From: an uncultured Eubacteriales bacterium
GTDB taxonomy: Bacteria > Bacillota > Clostridia > Lachnospirales > Lachnospiraceae
Length of the DNA: 10,428 nt
Direction: 5' to 3'
Assembly (NCBI GenBank): GCA_900321525.1
Contig: ONWL01000031.1
Coordinates: forward strand, 1 to 10,428
Position 1 is the first letter of the stretch. The number at the start of each line of letters is the position of its first letter. Below the pieces are notes generated by a model. It did not search any database, was not told the DNA's origin, and saw only the letters and a program-made list of their open reading frames with translations. Positions 1 through 6,572 of the stretch are shown piece by piece. A program made the position numbers and the translations under genes.

Positions 1-157
1 TATGAATCCCGGACTTGCCAAACACCTGCGCTCTCTGTCTTCCATGTATGGCAGAATTCCAGAGGAAAACCTTTGTTTGAACGAACGAATCAGGGCAGAA
101 ATGCTGGCAGAAAAAGAACGCAATGCAACCAAAACTTTGGAGGTTATCACACCATGA
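1..157 (+). CDS. C-terminal fragment of an unrecognised protein (partial, 5' end outside window)
   Basis: Reading from base 2, this frame is open to a TGA at 155-157, giving at least 51 residues that end in LEVITP. The TGA shares the sequence ATGA with the plsC start codon at 154-156, the classic sign of two translationally coupled genes in one operon. The plsC Shine-Dalgarno lies inside this frame. The visible tail is hydrophilic and charged (many Arg, Lys and Glu), with no cysteine pair, membrane segment or recognisable motif. I do not recognise the family. The ATG at base 2 is probably internal rather than the true start. That it is coding is inferred from the overlap geometry and the absence of stops. 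Confidence 0.6.
   Translation, partial: MNPGLAKHLRSLSSMYGRIPEENLCLNERIRAEMLAEKERNATKTLEVITP
139..143 (+). promoter_or_regulatory. Ribosome binding site deciding the plsC start
   Basis: GGAGG at 139-143 lies 10 bases before the ATG at 154. It favours that ATG over the in-frame TTG at 73, which has no comparable site and would add 27 hydrophilic residues ahead of the membrane segment. Confidence 0.8.
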
Positions 158-900
158 TTCGCCTGATTTTTACACTGCTTTATGCAGTGATTTATCTGAT
201 TTTTTCTTTATTTGCCTACTTGTTTGTATGGATTGTTGGACACTTTGATATGGAGAAGAAAAACAGCCTGTCACTGGCCATTGCCCAAATTTTTTTCAAA
301 GGTGCTTTGTTTTTCTCCGGTGTACATGTCAATGTCATCGGAGAGGAACATATTCCCACTGATCACGCTGTACTATTTGTTGGCAATCATCGTGGTTTCT
401 TTGACATTATTGTAGCATACACGCTGGTGAAGGATCTATGCGGTTTTGTCGCCAAAAAAGAAATGAAAAAAGTTCCCATTGTTTCCGCATGGATGAAAAA
501 CCTCCACTGTTTGTTCTTAGATAGAGAGAACATCAAGGAAGGATTGAAAACCATTTTAAACGGCATCGAACAAGTCAAGAATGGCATTTCCGTATGGATT
601 TACCCGGAAGGCACCAGAAACAAAGAGTCTGACACAGAACTTCCCCTATTGCCCTTTAAAGAGGGTAGTATGAAGATTGCTGAAAAATCCGGCTGCCCGG
701 TGATTCCGGTTGCTATGATCCATACCGCAGATGTTTTGGAAAAGCACATGCCATGGATCAGATCCCAAACTGTCACTGTATGGTTTGGAGACCCCATTGA
801 TCTGTCTGTACTTTCCAAGGAAGAGCGCAAGAAATCCGGTGCATATGTACAGCACGTCATTGAAGAGATGTTGACCAAGATGCTGGCGGAAGAAACCTGA
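154..900 (+). CDS. plsC: 1-acyl-sn-glycerol-3-phosphate acyltransferase (PlsC/LPLAT family)
   Basis: A membrane-associated acyltransferase of 248 residues that would acylate lysophosphatidate to phosphatidate in phospholipid synthesis. Residues 1-30 form a hydrophobic N-terminal membrane segment. The four acyltransferase blocks are visible in order: NHRGFFD at 78-84, giving the catalytic His79-x4-Asp84 pair; FLDR at 121-124; YPEGTR at 150-155; and VIPVA at 183-187. The length is normal for the family. The start at 154 is set by GGAGG at 139-143 and by ATGA overlap with the upstream partial gene, so the two are probably co-transcribed. A bidirectional-type terminator follows at 959-1012. Acyl-chain and acyl-donor preference (CoA or ACP) cannot be read from the sequence. 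Some relatives acylate other lysophospholipids, so the exact substrate is the main uncertainty. Confidence 0.93.
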   Translation: MIRLIFTLLYAVIYLIFSLFAYLFVWIVGHFDMEKKNSLSLAIAQIFFKGALFFSGVHVNVIGEEHIPTDHAVLFVGNHRGFFDIIVAYTLVKDLCGFVAKKEMKKVPIVSAWMKNLHCLFLDRENIKEGLKTILNGIEQVKNGISVWIYPEGTRNKESDTELPLLPFKEGSMKIAEKSGCPVIPVAMIHTADVLEKHMPWIRSQTVTVWFGDPIDLSVLSKEERKKSGAYVQHVIEEMLTKMLAEET

Positions 901-958
901 TCCTGAAACATGGATGAGAACGAACGCCAAACAGCAACATATTATCTTCATCAAACAG

Positions 959-1012
959 AAAACCAGGCATTGTTTCTCTCTTTCTTCACTTGAGAGGAAC
1001 CGCCTGGTTTTT
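959..1012. terminator. Bidirectional intrinsic terminator between convergent plsC and the GntR gene
   Basis: AAAACCAGGC at 959-968 pairs perfectly with GCCTGGTTTT at 1002-1011. Inside it a second stem of nine pairs (972-980 with 992-1000, one G-T wobble) closes an 11-base loop. On the plus strand the stem ends in five T (1008-1012). On the minus strand it ends in four T, then CTGTTT. It sits between the ends of two converging genes, so it can serve both. The remaining bases of 901-1069 show nothing else. Confidence 0.85.
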
Positions 1013-1069
1013 ATTACATCTTTTTATGTAATAGGAAAATCCTATATCCATCTGATGGACATCCTTCCA

Positions 1070-1741
1070 TCACTGCTCTCTGATGATCTGTGCCACAGTC
1101 TGCACCTGATTGTCAATATGTCGATAAATGGCTTGCTTTGCCTCTTCTGCATGCTTCTTACAAATACAATCAGTAATTTCCTGGTGCTCCTGTACCAGCA
1201 TTTGACGCTTATCCCGCTCTTTGATGTACTCCATACGGTATCGATACATCTGCTCCCGCAGGTTATTGATCATAATCACCAATTTTTCATTGTGTGTGCC
1301 TGCATAAATGGTATCGTGGAATTCTTCATCCCGCTTTGTGATTTCCAACAGATCATCTGCTGACACCGCCTCTTCAAATGCCTGCATCCGCTGCTTCAAT
1401 TCCAGCAGTTCTTCTTCTGTCATACGCTCACATGCCAGGCGGACTGCTAACGTTTCTAACGCCATTCGTACTTCCAATACATCCCGAAGAGATTTTTCTG
1501 AAATGCTTGCCACCTCGGCACCTTTTCTGGGAATCAGCACCACCAGTCCCTCCTGGGCAAGCTTGTGAATTGCTTCCCGCACCGGTGTACGGCTGACCCC
1601 CAGCCGTTCTGCCAACTGCACTTCCAATAATCGCTCACCTGGTGCAAGTTCTCCTTTCAGGATGCCCTGGCGTAATGTTTTAAATACTACATCACGTAAC
1701 GGCAAGTATTCTTCCATATTGAGTTTCAAATTATTCAGCAT
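1070..1741 (-). CDS. GntR-family transcriptional regulator with FCD (FadR-type) ligand domain
   Basis: A cytoplasmic one-component DNA-binding regulator of 223 residues. Residues about 11-78 form the winged helix-turn-helix; the recognition segment is LGVSRTPVREAI (47-58), typical of GntR proteins. Residues about 85-215 match the all-helical FCD domain. Its usual metal ligands appear to be present: Asp138 and His142 in DEEFH, His186 and His208. Known FCD proteins often bind small carboxylates through this metal site; the ligand here is unknown. The gene follows ispE by 27 bases on the same strand. GGGAGA at 1751-1756 lies 9 bases before the ATG, supporting the chosen start; a second ATG at codon 9 has less support. 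It ends at a terminator shared with plsC. The ispE neighbourhood suggests co-transcription but does not by itself show that it controls isoprenoid genes. Confidence 0.92.
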   Translation of the reverse strand: MLNNLKLNMEEYLPLRDVVFKTLRQGILKGELAPGERLLEVQLAERLGVSRTPVREAIHKLAQEGLVVLIPRKGAEVASISEKSLRDVLEVRMALETLAVRLACERMTEEELLELKQRMQAFEEAVSADDLLEITKRDEEFHDTIYAGTHNEKLVIMINNLREQMYRYRMEYIKERDKRQMLVQEHQEITDCICKKHAEEAKQAIYRHIDNQVQTVAQIIREQ

Positions 1742-1768
1742 TGGCTCACTTCTCCCATTTTTCTAAAT

Positions 1769-2665
1769 CTATGCTTCCTGTTCTATCCATTCCGTGCCAG
1801 CACAAGGTCTGGTCAGATGAATCTGTGCTTCGGGATGATCTTTTCGCATCTCCCAATAAGCTGCCTTGGCAATCTCTTCACGGTCAAATAAACCAAATAC
1901 CGTAGGGCCGCTTCCGCTCATCATGGCGTTACATGCACCGTTCTTCTTCATGGCCGTCTTTAATTCCCCAATGATGGGATGTGCCGGTTCTGTCACAGTC
2001 TGCAGGATGTTCTCCATTGCATCACAAAGTGCCGACAAATTCCCCTGCTCCAATGCCTGCAACTGTCCGTCAATATCTGCATGGGCCTCTGAAGGAAGAT
2101 CATTCACACCCAGATTTTCATAGACAAACTTGGTGGATACATTGATTGCCGGTTTTACCACCAAAATGTAACAATCCGGCATATCCGGCAATCTGGTCAA
2201 CTGTTCTCCAATGCCTTCTGCCAAAGCGGTACCGCCCATGACACAATATGGCACATCTGCTCCCAGCTTCACACCACGAGTCATCAGTTCACTGTCCGAT
2301 AAACCCAACGCAAACAATTTGTTCACACCAATCAATACTGCGGCTGCATCTGTACTTCCCCCTGCCATACCCGCAGCCACCGGTATATTTTTTTGCAGAT
2401 TGATGTCTAATCCTTCTTTGATCTGAAATTCTTCCATCAAAAGCTGTGCCGCACGATAGGCCAGGTTCCCTTCATTGACAGGCAAAAAACGCAGACTGGA
2501 AGTCAGAAAAATCCCTGGTTCTTTTTTCCTCGTCAACTGAATCTTATCATAGATATGTACGGTCTGCATGATCATACGTACTTCATGGTATCCATCTTCT
2601 CTTTTCCTTAGTACATCCAGACCCAGATTGATCTTTGCCATGGCATTTAACTGTATTGACTCCAT
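1769..2665 (-). CDS. ispE: 4-diphosphocytidyl-2-C-methyl-D-erythritol kinase
   Basis: A cytoplasmic GHMP-family kinase of 298 residues. It phosphorylates the 2-hydroxyl of CDP-methylerythritol with ATP, the fourth enzymatic step of the MEP (non-mevalonate) isoprenoid route. Motif 1 is AKINLGL at 10-16, with the conserved Lys11. The glycine-rich ATP loop is PVAAGMAGGSTDAAA at 95-109. The catalytic Asp is Asp137 in GADVPYC. The third GHMP motif, SGSGPTVFG, lies at 250-258. All key residues are intact and the length is normal. The start is supported by AAAGGA (minus strand, 2675-2680), 9 bases upstream. A candidate sigma-A-type promoter lies about 60-90 bases upstream. It is first in a two-gene unit with the GntR regulator. 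Confidence 0.98.
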   Translation of the reverse strand: MESIQLNAMAKINLGLDVLRKREDGYHEVRMIMQTVHIYDKIQLTRKKEPGIFLTSSLRFLPVNEGNLAYRAAQLLMEEFQIKEGLDINLQKNIPVAAGMAGGSTDAAAVLIGVNKLFALGLSDSELMTRGVKLGADVPYCVMGGTALAEGIGEQLTRLPDMPDCYILVVKPAINVSTKFVYENLGVNDLPSEAHADIDGQLQALEQGNLSALCDAMENILQTVTEPAHPIIGELKTAMKKNGACNAMMSGSGPTVFGLFDREEIAKAAYWEMRKDHPEAQIHLTRPCAGTEWIEQEA

Positions 2666-2723
2666 TTTCCACGTTCCTTTCTATTTTAGACCAACATTAG
2701 ATAATCATGAAGCTAACTTATAC

Positions 2724-2752
2724 ATCAAAAATGATGACTATCTGTTTGTCAA
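2724..2752 (-). promoter_or_regulatory. Candidate promoter for ispE and the GntR gene
   Basis: On the minus strand a perfect TTGACA (2752-2747) is followed, after a 17-base spacer, by TTTGAT (2729-2724), a 4/6 match to the -10 consensus. Transcription would start near 2717, about 50 bases before ispE. The -35 is strong and the -10 is weak. A TATAAG lies nearby but at the wrong spacing. The rest of 2666-2798 is AT-rich with no gene. Confidence 0.45.
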
Positions 2753-2798
2753 TCTATCCTATACTATATAAATTTTTTTTTCAAAAAGCAACCCTTTT

Positions 2799-3572
2799 TC
2801 ACTTTGACAATGAAACCTGATACAGTTCCCCTGCCACATGTACAAAACCCAGCTTTCGTGCCAATCCCAGAGATGCTGTATTCTCCGGCGCAATTTTGCA
2901 ATATACTTGTTCCAGTTCCAGGCGGTCTAGTGCATCTGCCAATACCAGACAACACATCCGTTCCATCAAATGCTGTCCACGCCAATCCTGACGCAGCATA
3001 TAGCCCAGATAAAAACCGGCTCTGTGATCCTCTATGTCAGGCTTCTCACTGCTATCTTCTGAATGTTCTTCTACTGCTTCCTGTGGCTCTATACCCACTC
3101 TGCCGATGATTTCTCCTGTTTCTTCCTCTTCCAGCACCCAGATGCCACAGCTGTAATAAGCATAGATGGATTGTATATAACTGGCAATCTTTTCTTCCAA
3201 CTCCGCCACAGAAGTGGCAGGAATGGGCAAAAATCGGCTGATCTGGGTATCCTGATGCAGTTTCCATATCCCCGCTGCATCTGCCACGGTCATTTCCCGC
3301 AAACAAACCCCTTCTTCTCTTGCAATGATCAGCGGCAGTCCATGAAACCGAAAATATGCTTCCTTGAGATAAAATGTATCTTCCAATGCTTCCATATCTG
3401 TGATAAAATAAGAAACCCCCGACCAGCACCCGGCCGGTTGGGGGGAATCTGCATCTTTTTCCGACAAGATGCCAATGACTGCTTCACCTTGTTGTGTAAG
3501 TCGGCTGGCCTCTTCTCCATCCTCTGTCACTGTCACAAAGCCGCCTGGTACTGCTTCTACGCGGATCAGCAC
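2799..3572 (-). CDS. GNAT-family N-acetyltransferase with an extra N-terminal domain
   Basis: A protein of 257 residues. Residues about 89-253 carry the GNAT fold, which transfers an acetyl group from acetyl-CoA to an amine. LREMTVADAAGIW (91-103) is the typical first strand and helix. The acetyl-CoA loop region is WRGQHL (197-202), where the usual Q/RxxGxG/A signature is imperfect (His in place of the second Gly). NTASLGLARKLGF (231-243) is the conserved C-terminal block. Residues 1-88 form a separate domain that I associate from memory with similar Lachnospiraceae acetyltransferases; its role is unknown. The start is GTG, and its first seven bases overlap the end of the isomerase gene (GTGCTGA). 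No good Shine-Dalgarno precedes it, so translation is probably coupled. The acceptor substrate cannot be predicted. An acidic insert at about 163-184 (Glu, Asp and Ser rich) interrupts the domain. Confidence 0.85.
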   Translation of the reverse strand: MLIRVEAVPGGFVTVTEDGEEASRLTQQGEAVIGILSEKDADSPQPAGCWSGVSYFITDMEALEDTFYLKEAYFRFHGLPLIIAREEGVCLREMTVADAAGIWKLHQDTQISRFLPIPATSVAELEEKIASYIQSIYAYYSCGIWVLEEEETGEIIGRVGIEPQEAVEEHSEDSSEKPDIEDHRAGFYLGYMLRQDWRGQHLMERMCCLVLADALDRLELEQVYCKIAPENTASLGLARKLGFVHVAGELYQVSLSK

Positions 3573-4090
3573 TTCTCTGGTTCCGGATAGTCCACGCCAA
3601 ATGTTTCTACGGTCACTTTCTTCATGACCTGTGGCTCTACCGGCTTATCCGTATAGTCTGTGCGAACAGCGGCAATCTTGTTGATCACATCCATTCCTTC
3701 TGTCACCTGACCAAATGCAGCATACGCACCATCTAAATGAGGGGAATTCTTATGCATCACAAAGAACTGACTGCCTGCGGAGTTTGGCATCATGGTTCTG
3801 GCCATAGACAACACACCTGGTGTATGCTTCAGCGGATTATCAAACCCATTCTGTGTAAACTCGCCCTTGATGCTGTAGCCAGGACCGCCTATACCTGTGC
3901 CCTGTGGGTCACCGCCCTGAATCATAAAGCCTGCAATGACACGGTGAAAGATCACTCCATCATAGAAACCCTTCTTTACCAAGCTGATAAAGTTGTTTAC
4001 TGTATTGGGGGCAATCTCCGGATATAACTCTGCCTGAAATACATCCCCATTTTCCATTTCAAATGTTACCACTGGATTCTTCTGTTCCAT
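3566..4090 (-). CDS. Cyclophilin-type peptidyl-prolyl cis-trans isomerase
   Basis: A protein of 174 residues that catalyses cis-trans isomerisation of Xaa-Pro bonds and assists folding. There is no signal peptide, so it is probably cytoplasmic (PpiB-like). Family blocks are intact: FHR at 48-50 with catalytic Arg50, GFMIQGGDPQGTGIGGPGY at 54-72, GSQFFV at 106-111, and HLDGAYAAFGQV at 118-129. The position that is Trp in human cyclophilin A is His118 here, as in other divergent bacterial members, which predicts weak cyclosporin binding. The chosen start is the ATG at 4090-4088. The in-frame ATG at 4105 cannot be favoured because it overlaps the Shine-Dalgarno GGAGGG that serves 4090. The stop overlaps the start of the GNAT gene by seven bases. 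It lies downstream of the TPM gene on the same strand. Confidence 0.96.
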   Translation of the reverse strand: MEQKNPVVTFEMENGDVFQAELYPEIAPNTVNNFISLVKKGFYDGVIFHRVIAGFMIQGGDPQGTGIGGPGYSIKGEFTQNGFDNPLKHTPGVLSMARTMMPNSAGSQFFVMHKNSPHLDGAYAAFGQVTEGMDVINKIAAVRTDYTDKPVEPQVMKKVTVETFGVDYPEPEKC

Positions 4091-4097
4091 TGTAGTA

Positions 4098-4103
4098 CCC
4101 TCC
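4098..4103 (-). promoter_or_regulatory. Ribosome binding site deciding the isomerase start
   Basis: GGAGGG on the minus strand lies 7 bases before the ATG at 4090. An upstream in-frame ATG (4105-4103) merges with this site, so it is unlikely to be used. Confidence 0.8.
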
Positions 4104-4117
4104 ATTTTTTATATCTT

Positions 4118-4237
4118 TCATTTCGTTTTCAATTGCATTTTCAAAGCCAGCTGAACATTCCGTCCATCTGGCTTTGTACTCACACAAACCTTATTCATCA
4201 TAACATACTTTGACTTCCGGGTCAAAAGGTATTTCAT
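4118..4237 (-). CDS. Possible small basic protein of 39 residues (uncertain)
   Basis: The 187 bases between the TPM gene and the isomerase gene contain an ORF that begins MKYLLTRKSK and ends QLKTK. AGGAG lies only 3 bases before its ATG, which is close for an efficient site. The peptide has 8 Lys, 2 Arg and 1 Asp, a net charge of about +9. It has one Cys and no clear membrane segment. It matches nothing I recognise. A perfect 9-base inverted repeat (CAAAGCCAG at 4142-4150, CTGGCTTTG at 4168-4176) lies inside it with no T-run after it on either strand, so it does not look like a terminator. The alternatives are a non-coding spacer with a structured mRNA element, or the remnant of a longer gene. 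Confidence 0.3.
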   Translation of the reverse strand: MKYLLTRKSKYVMMNKVCVSTKPDGRNVQLALKMQLKTK

Positions 4238-4277
4238 TTGCTCCTGTAATCCCCTGTCACTTGTGTGGCAATTGTTC

Positions 4278-5174
4278 CTAAAAGCTTCTACCACCACCAC
4301 TGTGACCGCCTCCATGATGGCTACTGCCACCACCTCCACCGCCGCCACTGCTGCTAGAAGTTTCAATCTTATGCTTTGTGACTGTGGTATTGATAAATGT
4401 ATCATTGCGTCTATATATGCGAAGTGCCCCCTTCTGATACTCTGCGGAAGATGGTTTTGCACCGGTCTTCTGCACAGCGATCAATATAATCAAAGTAATT
4501 CCGGCAATGACCAGTGCAGTCAAAGCAGCCAATGGAAGACTTTCCTTCACTGCTTCTGGAAATGTCAGTGGCTCCTGCACTTCCTGCTGTCCTGGCTCTC
4601 CATGCTCAATGGCATATTGGTAATCTGCATCACCAGAGATCCCATTGTTCAGATATTGTGGCAGTTCATCCAGAAAAGAATCTGCTACACCATAAAAATC
4701 TCCATCATAGGCATATTCCATGATCACATCCAGTATGGCATCCCGCTCTCTGGTAGACAGCTGAAAATTCTCTTCCCATGCATTATATTCATCAATATAG
4801 ACCTGACGATTGTCCATGTCAATCAACAGCAAAAATCCCTGCTTATTGTCTCCATAACCGATTCCATTATTTTCATAAAAAGATTCCGCATACTCATATG
4901 TGACCATAGAACCGGTATAATTGGTGGTCACAATGGCAATGTCATACTGCTCTTCCTCTGCAATCTGTGCCGCCCGTTCTTCCAATGCCTCTGCCTGAGA
5001 CTCCGTAAATAAACTTGCCTGGTCAAATACCTTCTGGGCTGAACCACTCTCCAGACTTTCCACTGCCCATGCAGTGGTCATCCACACGTTGCCCATCAGC
5101 ATGAGACAAAAGGCCATCATGCAAACCCGAAGCCATATCGGCCTTGCATGGATATATTTCATTCCAACTTTCAT
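4278..5174 (-). CDS. TPM-domain (DUF477) membrane-anchored protein
   Basis: 298 residues from the chosen start. An N-terminal signal-like segment (about 1-37, ending AWA before VES) is followed by a TPM domain at about 48-172, beginning KVFDQASLFTESQAEALEE. A transmembrane helix lies at about 212-234. The cytoplasmic tail ends in a Ser/Gly/His-rich stretch (273-298) that closes with GGGRSF, common in this family. In known members the TPM domain lies outside the membrane. Plant TLP18.3 acts in photosystem II repair and has been reported to have phosphatase activity, but the bacterial function is unsettled. The start at 5174 is preferred because GGGAGG precedes it, though with a long 12-base spacer. 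The in-frame ATG at 5219 abuts the stop of the upstream gene and has no clear binding site; ATG at 5162 is also possible. It follows the zinc-ribbon gene closely. Confidence 0.88.
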   Translation of the reverse strand: MKVGMKYIHARPIWLRVCMMAFCLMLMGNVWMTTAWAVESLESGSAQKVFDQASLFTESQAEALEERAAQIAEEEQYDIAIVTTNYTGSMVTYEYAESFYENNGIGYGDNKQGFLLLIDMDNRQVYIDEYNAWEENFQLSTRERDAILDVIMEYAYDGDFYGVADSFLDELPQYLNNGISGDADYQYAIEHGEPGQQEVQEPLTFPEAVKESLPLAALTALVIAGITLIILIAVQKTGAKPSSAEYQKGALRIYRRNDTFINTTVTKHKIETSSSSGGGGGGGSSHHGGGHSGGGRSF

Positions 5175-5186
5175 GCCCGTTCCGAT

Positions 5187-5192
5187 CCTCCC
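5187..5192 (-). promoter_or_regulatory. Ribosome binding site for the TPM gene
   Basis: GGGAGG on the minus strand lies 12 bases before the ATG at 5174. The spacing is long but usable. It is the only strong site near the three candidate starts (5219, 5174, 5162). Confidence 0.5.
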
Positions 5193-5219
5193 ATCTATCC
5201 TGTCACTCTTTTGTATCAT

Positions 5220-6299
5220 CTAACCCATCATCATTGCTGCCAGAATCAAAAGTACAATGGCAAAACTACCTGCATATACTCCTGCAAACCACCCGATGGC
5301 ACGTGCCACACTGGTAGGCCGCTTGCCCACGATCTTACCGGTCTGCCCGTTCATGGTTACAAAATAAGACTTTCCCTGATAGGTGTAATTCACAATCCAT
5401 GCCGGAAACATGGTATATTCCATCTTCGTCCTCTTCGGACGGATGTTTTTATGTACCACATTTACTGTGGCATATCCATTCATAGTATTGCGTGTGGCTG
5501 TCTCTGCATAGGAACTGGCCCTGGCAGCTGCCCTGGATTCCAATTCTTCGCCTTTGTAATCATATTTATCTGCCTGAAAACCAGATAAATATGGCATTTC
5601 AAACGCTACCATTTCTTTATAATCAAACGGCTCTAACCGATCCATCACATCATCCGGCATCTTCTTGGATGCATCTGCTGGAATTCGCTCATATCCAACC
5701 TCTACCCCACGATCCAATGCAAAATGATCGGTATAAATATATTCATACTGTCCCTTGCGCTGGTGGCGCACTCTGGTAGCAGTGGCCTGCATCTGTGCAT
5801 CCACATCAAAATCATAAATCCAATATGGCACATACAGTCCTGTCACCTTATCTAAAGAAGCACTGCTGCTGAATACAGATGGTGTCAACTTTCCCTTTTT
5901 CGTCCACGCCCGAAACTTCTCTATGGCTTCCTCCCTGGAAAACGAAAATGGAATCACCTTTGCCGGTCTGGTCTCCCCACTGAGACGGTCTTCTATCAAT
6001 GTAGGATTCCCACAAAATCCACACATCGTAGCAGCTGTATTCTCATCTGTCATAATCTCTGCACCACAGTTCTTGCAAATGTAATGCCGCATCATCACCT
6101 GCTCGCCGTTGGTCTCTTCTGTGACCGTTTCCTCCCACACTTCCGAAGAAGCCTCTGCCTCCTGCAGCAATTCTGCCTGCTCTTCAGCTGACAGCACTTT
6201 AATATCCTCTGTCTTGCCACAGTATTCACAGATCAGACATTTTTTTGCCGGATTATAAATCATATAGGCACCGCATTGTGGGCACTTATAATTGATCAT
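5220..6299 (-). CDS. Double zinc-ribbon protein with a C-terminal membrane anchor (TFIIB-type zinc ribbon-containing)
   Basis: 359 residues from the chosen start. Two zinc ribbons open the protein: Cys6/Cys9 with Cys24/Cys27 (CPQC, CEYC) and Cys75/Cys78 with Cys93/Cys96 (CKNC, CGFC). An acidic Glu-rich linker separates them at about 38-64. A central region follows with the block GLYVPYWIYDFD (154-165) and a later block MFPAWIVNYTYQGKSYFV (297-314). A single hydrophobic helix near the C-terminus (about 336-357) and the absence of a signal peptide suggest a tail-anchored protein with the ribbons in the cytoplasm. The start at 6299 is fixed by GGGGGAG 7 bases upstream; the ATG at 6359 has no such site and would add 20 charged residues. 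Relatives are annotated only as zinc-ribbon proteins of unknown function. The adjacent TPM gene suggests joint action at the membrane. Confidence 0.85.
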   Translation of the reverse strand: MINYKCPQCGAYMIYNPAKKCLICEYCGKTEDIKVLSAEEQAELLQEAEASSEVWEETVTEETNGEQVMMRHYICKNCGAEIMTDENTAATMCGFCGNPTLIEDRLSGETRPAKVIPFSFSREEAIEKFRAWTKKGKLTPSVFSSSASLDKVTGLYVPYWIYDFDVDAQMQATATRVRHQRKGQYEYIYTDHFALDRGVEVGYERIPADASKKMPDDVMDRLEPFDYKEMVAFEMPYLSGFQADKYDYKGEELESRAAARASSYAETATRNTMNGYATVNVVHKNIRPKRTKMEYTMFPAWIVNYTYQGKSYFVTMNGQTGKIVGKRPTSVARAIGWFAGVYAGSFAIVLLILAAMMMG

Positions 6300-6306
6300 A
6301 CGAAAT

Positions 6307-6313
6307 CTCCCCC
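6307..6313 (-). promoter_or_regulatory. Ribosome binding site deciding the zinc-ribbon gene start
   Basis: GGGGGAG on the minus strand lies 7 bases before the ATG at 6299. This selects the methionine just ahead of the first Cys pair over the ATGs at 6338 and 6359. Confidence 0.8.
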
Positions 6314-6484
6314 TTCCCAATTTTTTACTTTCTGACATCCCATCGTCGTCTGTATTCATTATACCGTTTGCCTGTTTTTTTGTCTATTCTCTTCTTTTGT
6401 TTTTCCTTACATTTTTATTTCCATTTTTATATACCAAGGCCATATTGTTCGTTCATATTTTGTTCATATTTTTTTCAAAAACCT

Positions 6485-6501
6485 TTTACATTCTGTGTAA
6501 A
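6485..6501. promoter_or_regulatory. 17-base palindrome, possible operator
   Basis: TTTACA and TGTAAA flank a 5-base centre, a perfect 6-base inverted repeat about 190 bases upstream of the zinc-ribbon start. Its size and symmetry fit a dimeric repressor site. It is too short and GC-poor to be a terminator. No regulator can be named. Confidence 0.3.
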
Positions 6502-6543
6502 CATTCTTCACGATTGGCATCTATACTATAACCATAAAGCAAA

Positions 6544-6566
6544 TGTCACTGATTCACACAGTGACA
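6544..6566. promoter_or_regulatory. 23-base palindrome, possible operator over a divergent promoter region
   Basis: TGTCACTG at 6544-6551 and CAGTGACA at 6559-6566 are perfect inverted 8-base arms around a 7-base centre. On the plus strand the repeat overlaps the -35 position of the TATAAT at 6573-6578. On the minus strand it overlaps the -35 of a weak candidate promoter for the zinc-ribbon gene. A regulator bound here could act on both directions. Confidence 0.4.
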
Positions 6567-6572
6567 GAATTA

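Noticed and set aside
73..153. TTG-initiated N-terminal extension of plsC
   Set aside because: It has no ribosome binding site, its residues are hydrophilic and unlike a PlsC start, and the ATG at 154 has GGAGG and an ATGA overlap with the upstream frame.
914..1363. Plus-strand ORF after plsC
   Set aside because: It runs through the terminator hairpin and antisense to the GntR gene, with no ribosome site or motif.
2772..2797. AAAAAG/CTTTTT hairpin after the GNAT gene as a terminator
   Set aside because: On the transcribed strand the stem is all A/T except one pair and is followed by a run of A rather than T. It is too weak to call.
4263..5012. Long plus-strand ORF opposite the TPM gene
   Set aside because: It lies antisense to a gene with clear signal peptide, TPM domain and tail. 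Its product is a low-complexity Cys/Ile-rich translation with no motif and no ribosome site.
6544..6560. GlnR/TnrA-type nitrogen box (TGTNA-N7-TNACA)
   Set aside because: The sequence is TGTCA-N7-ACACA, one mismatch in the second half-site, and it lies downstream of glutamine synthetase rather than at its promoter. The evidence is not enough to annotate.
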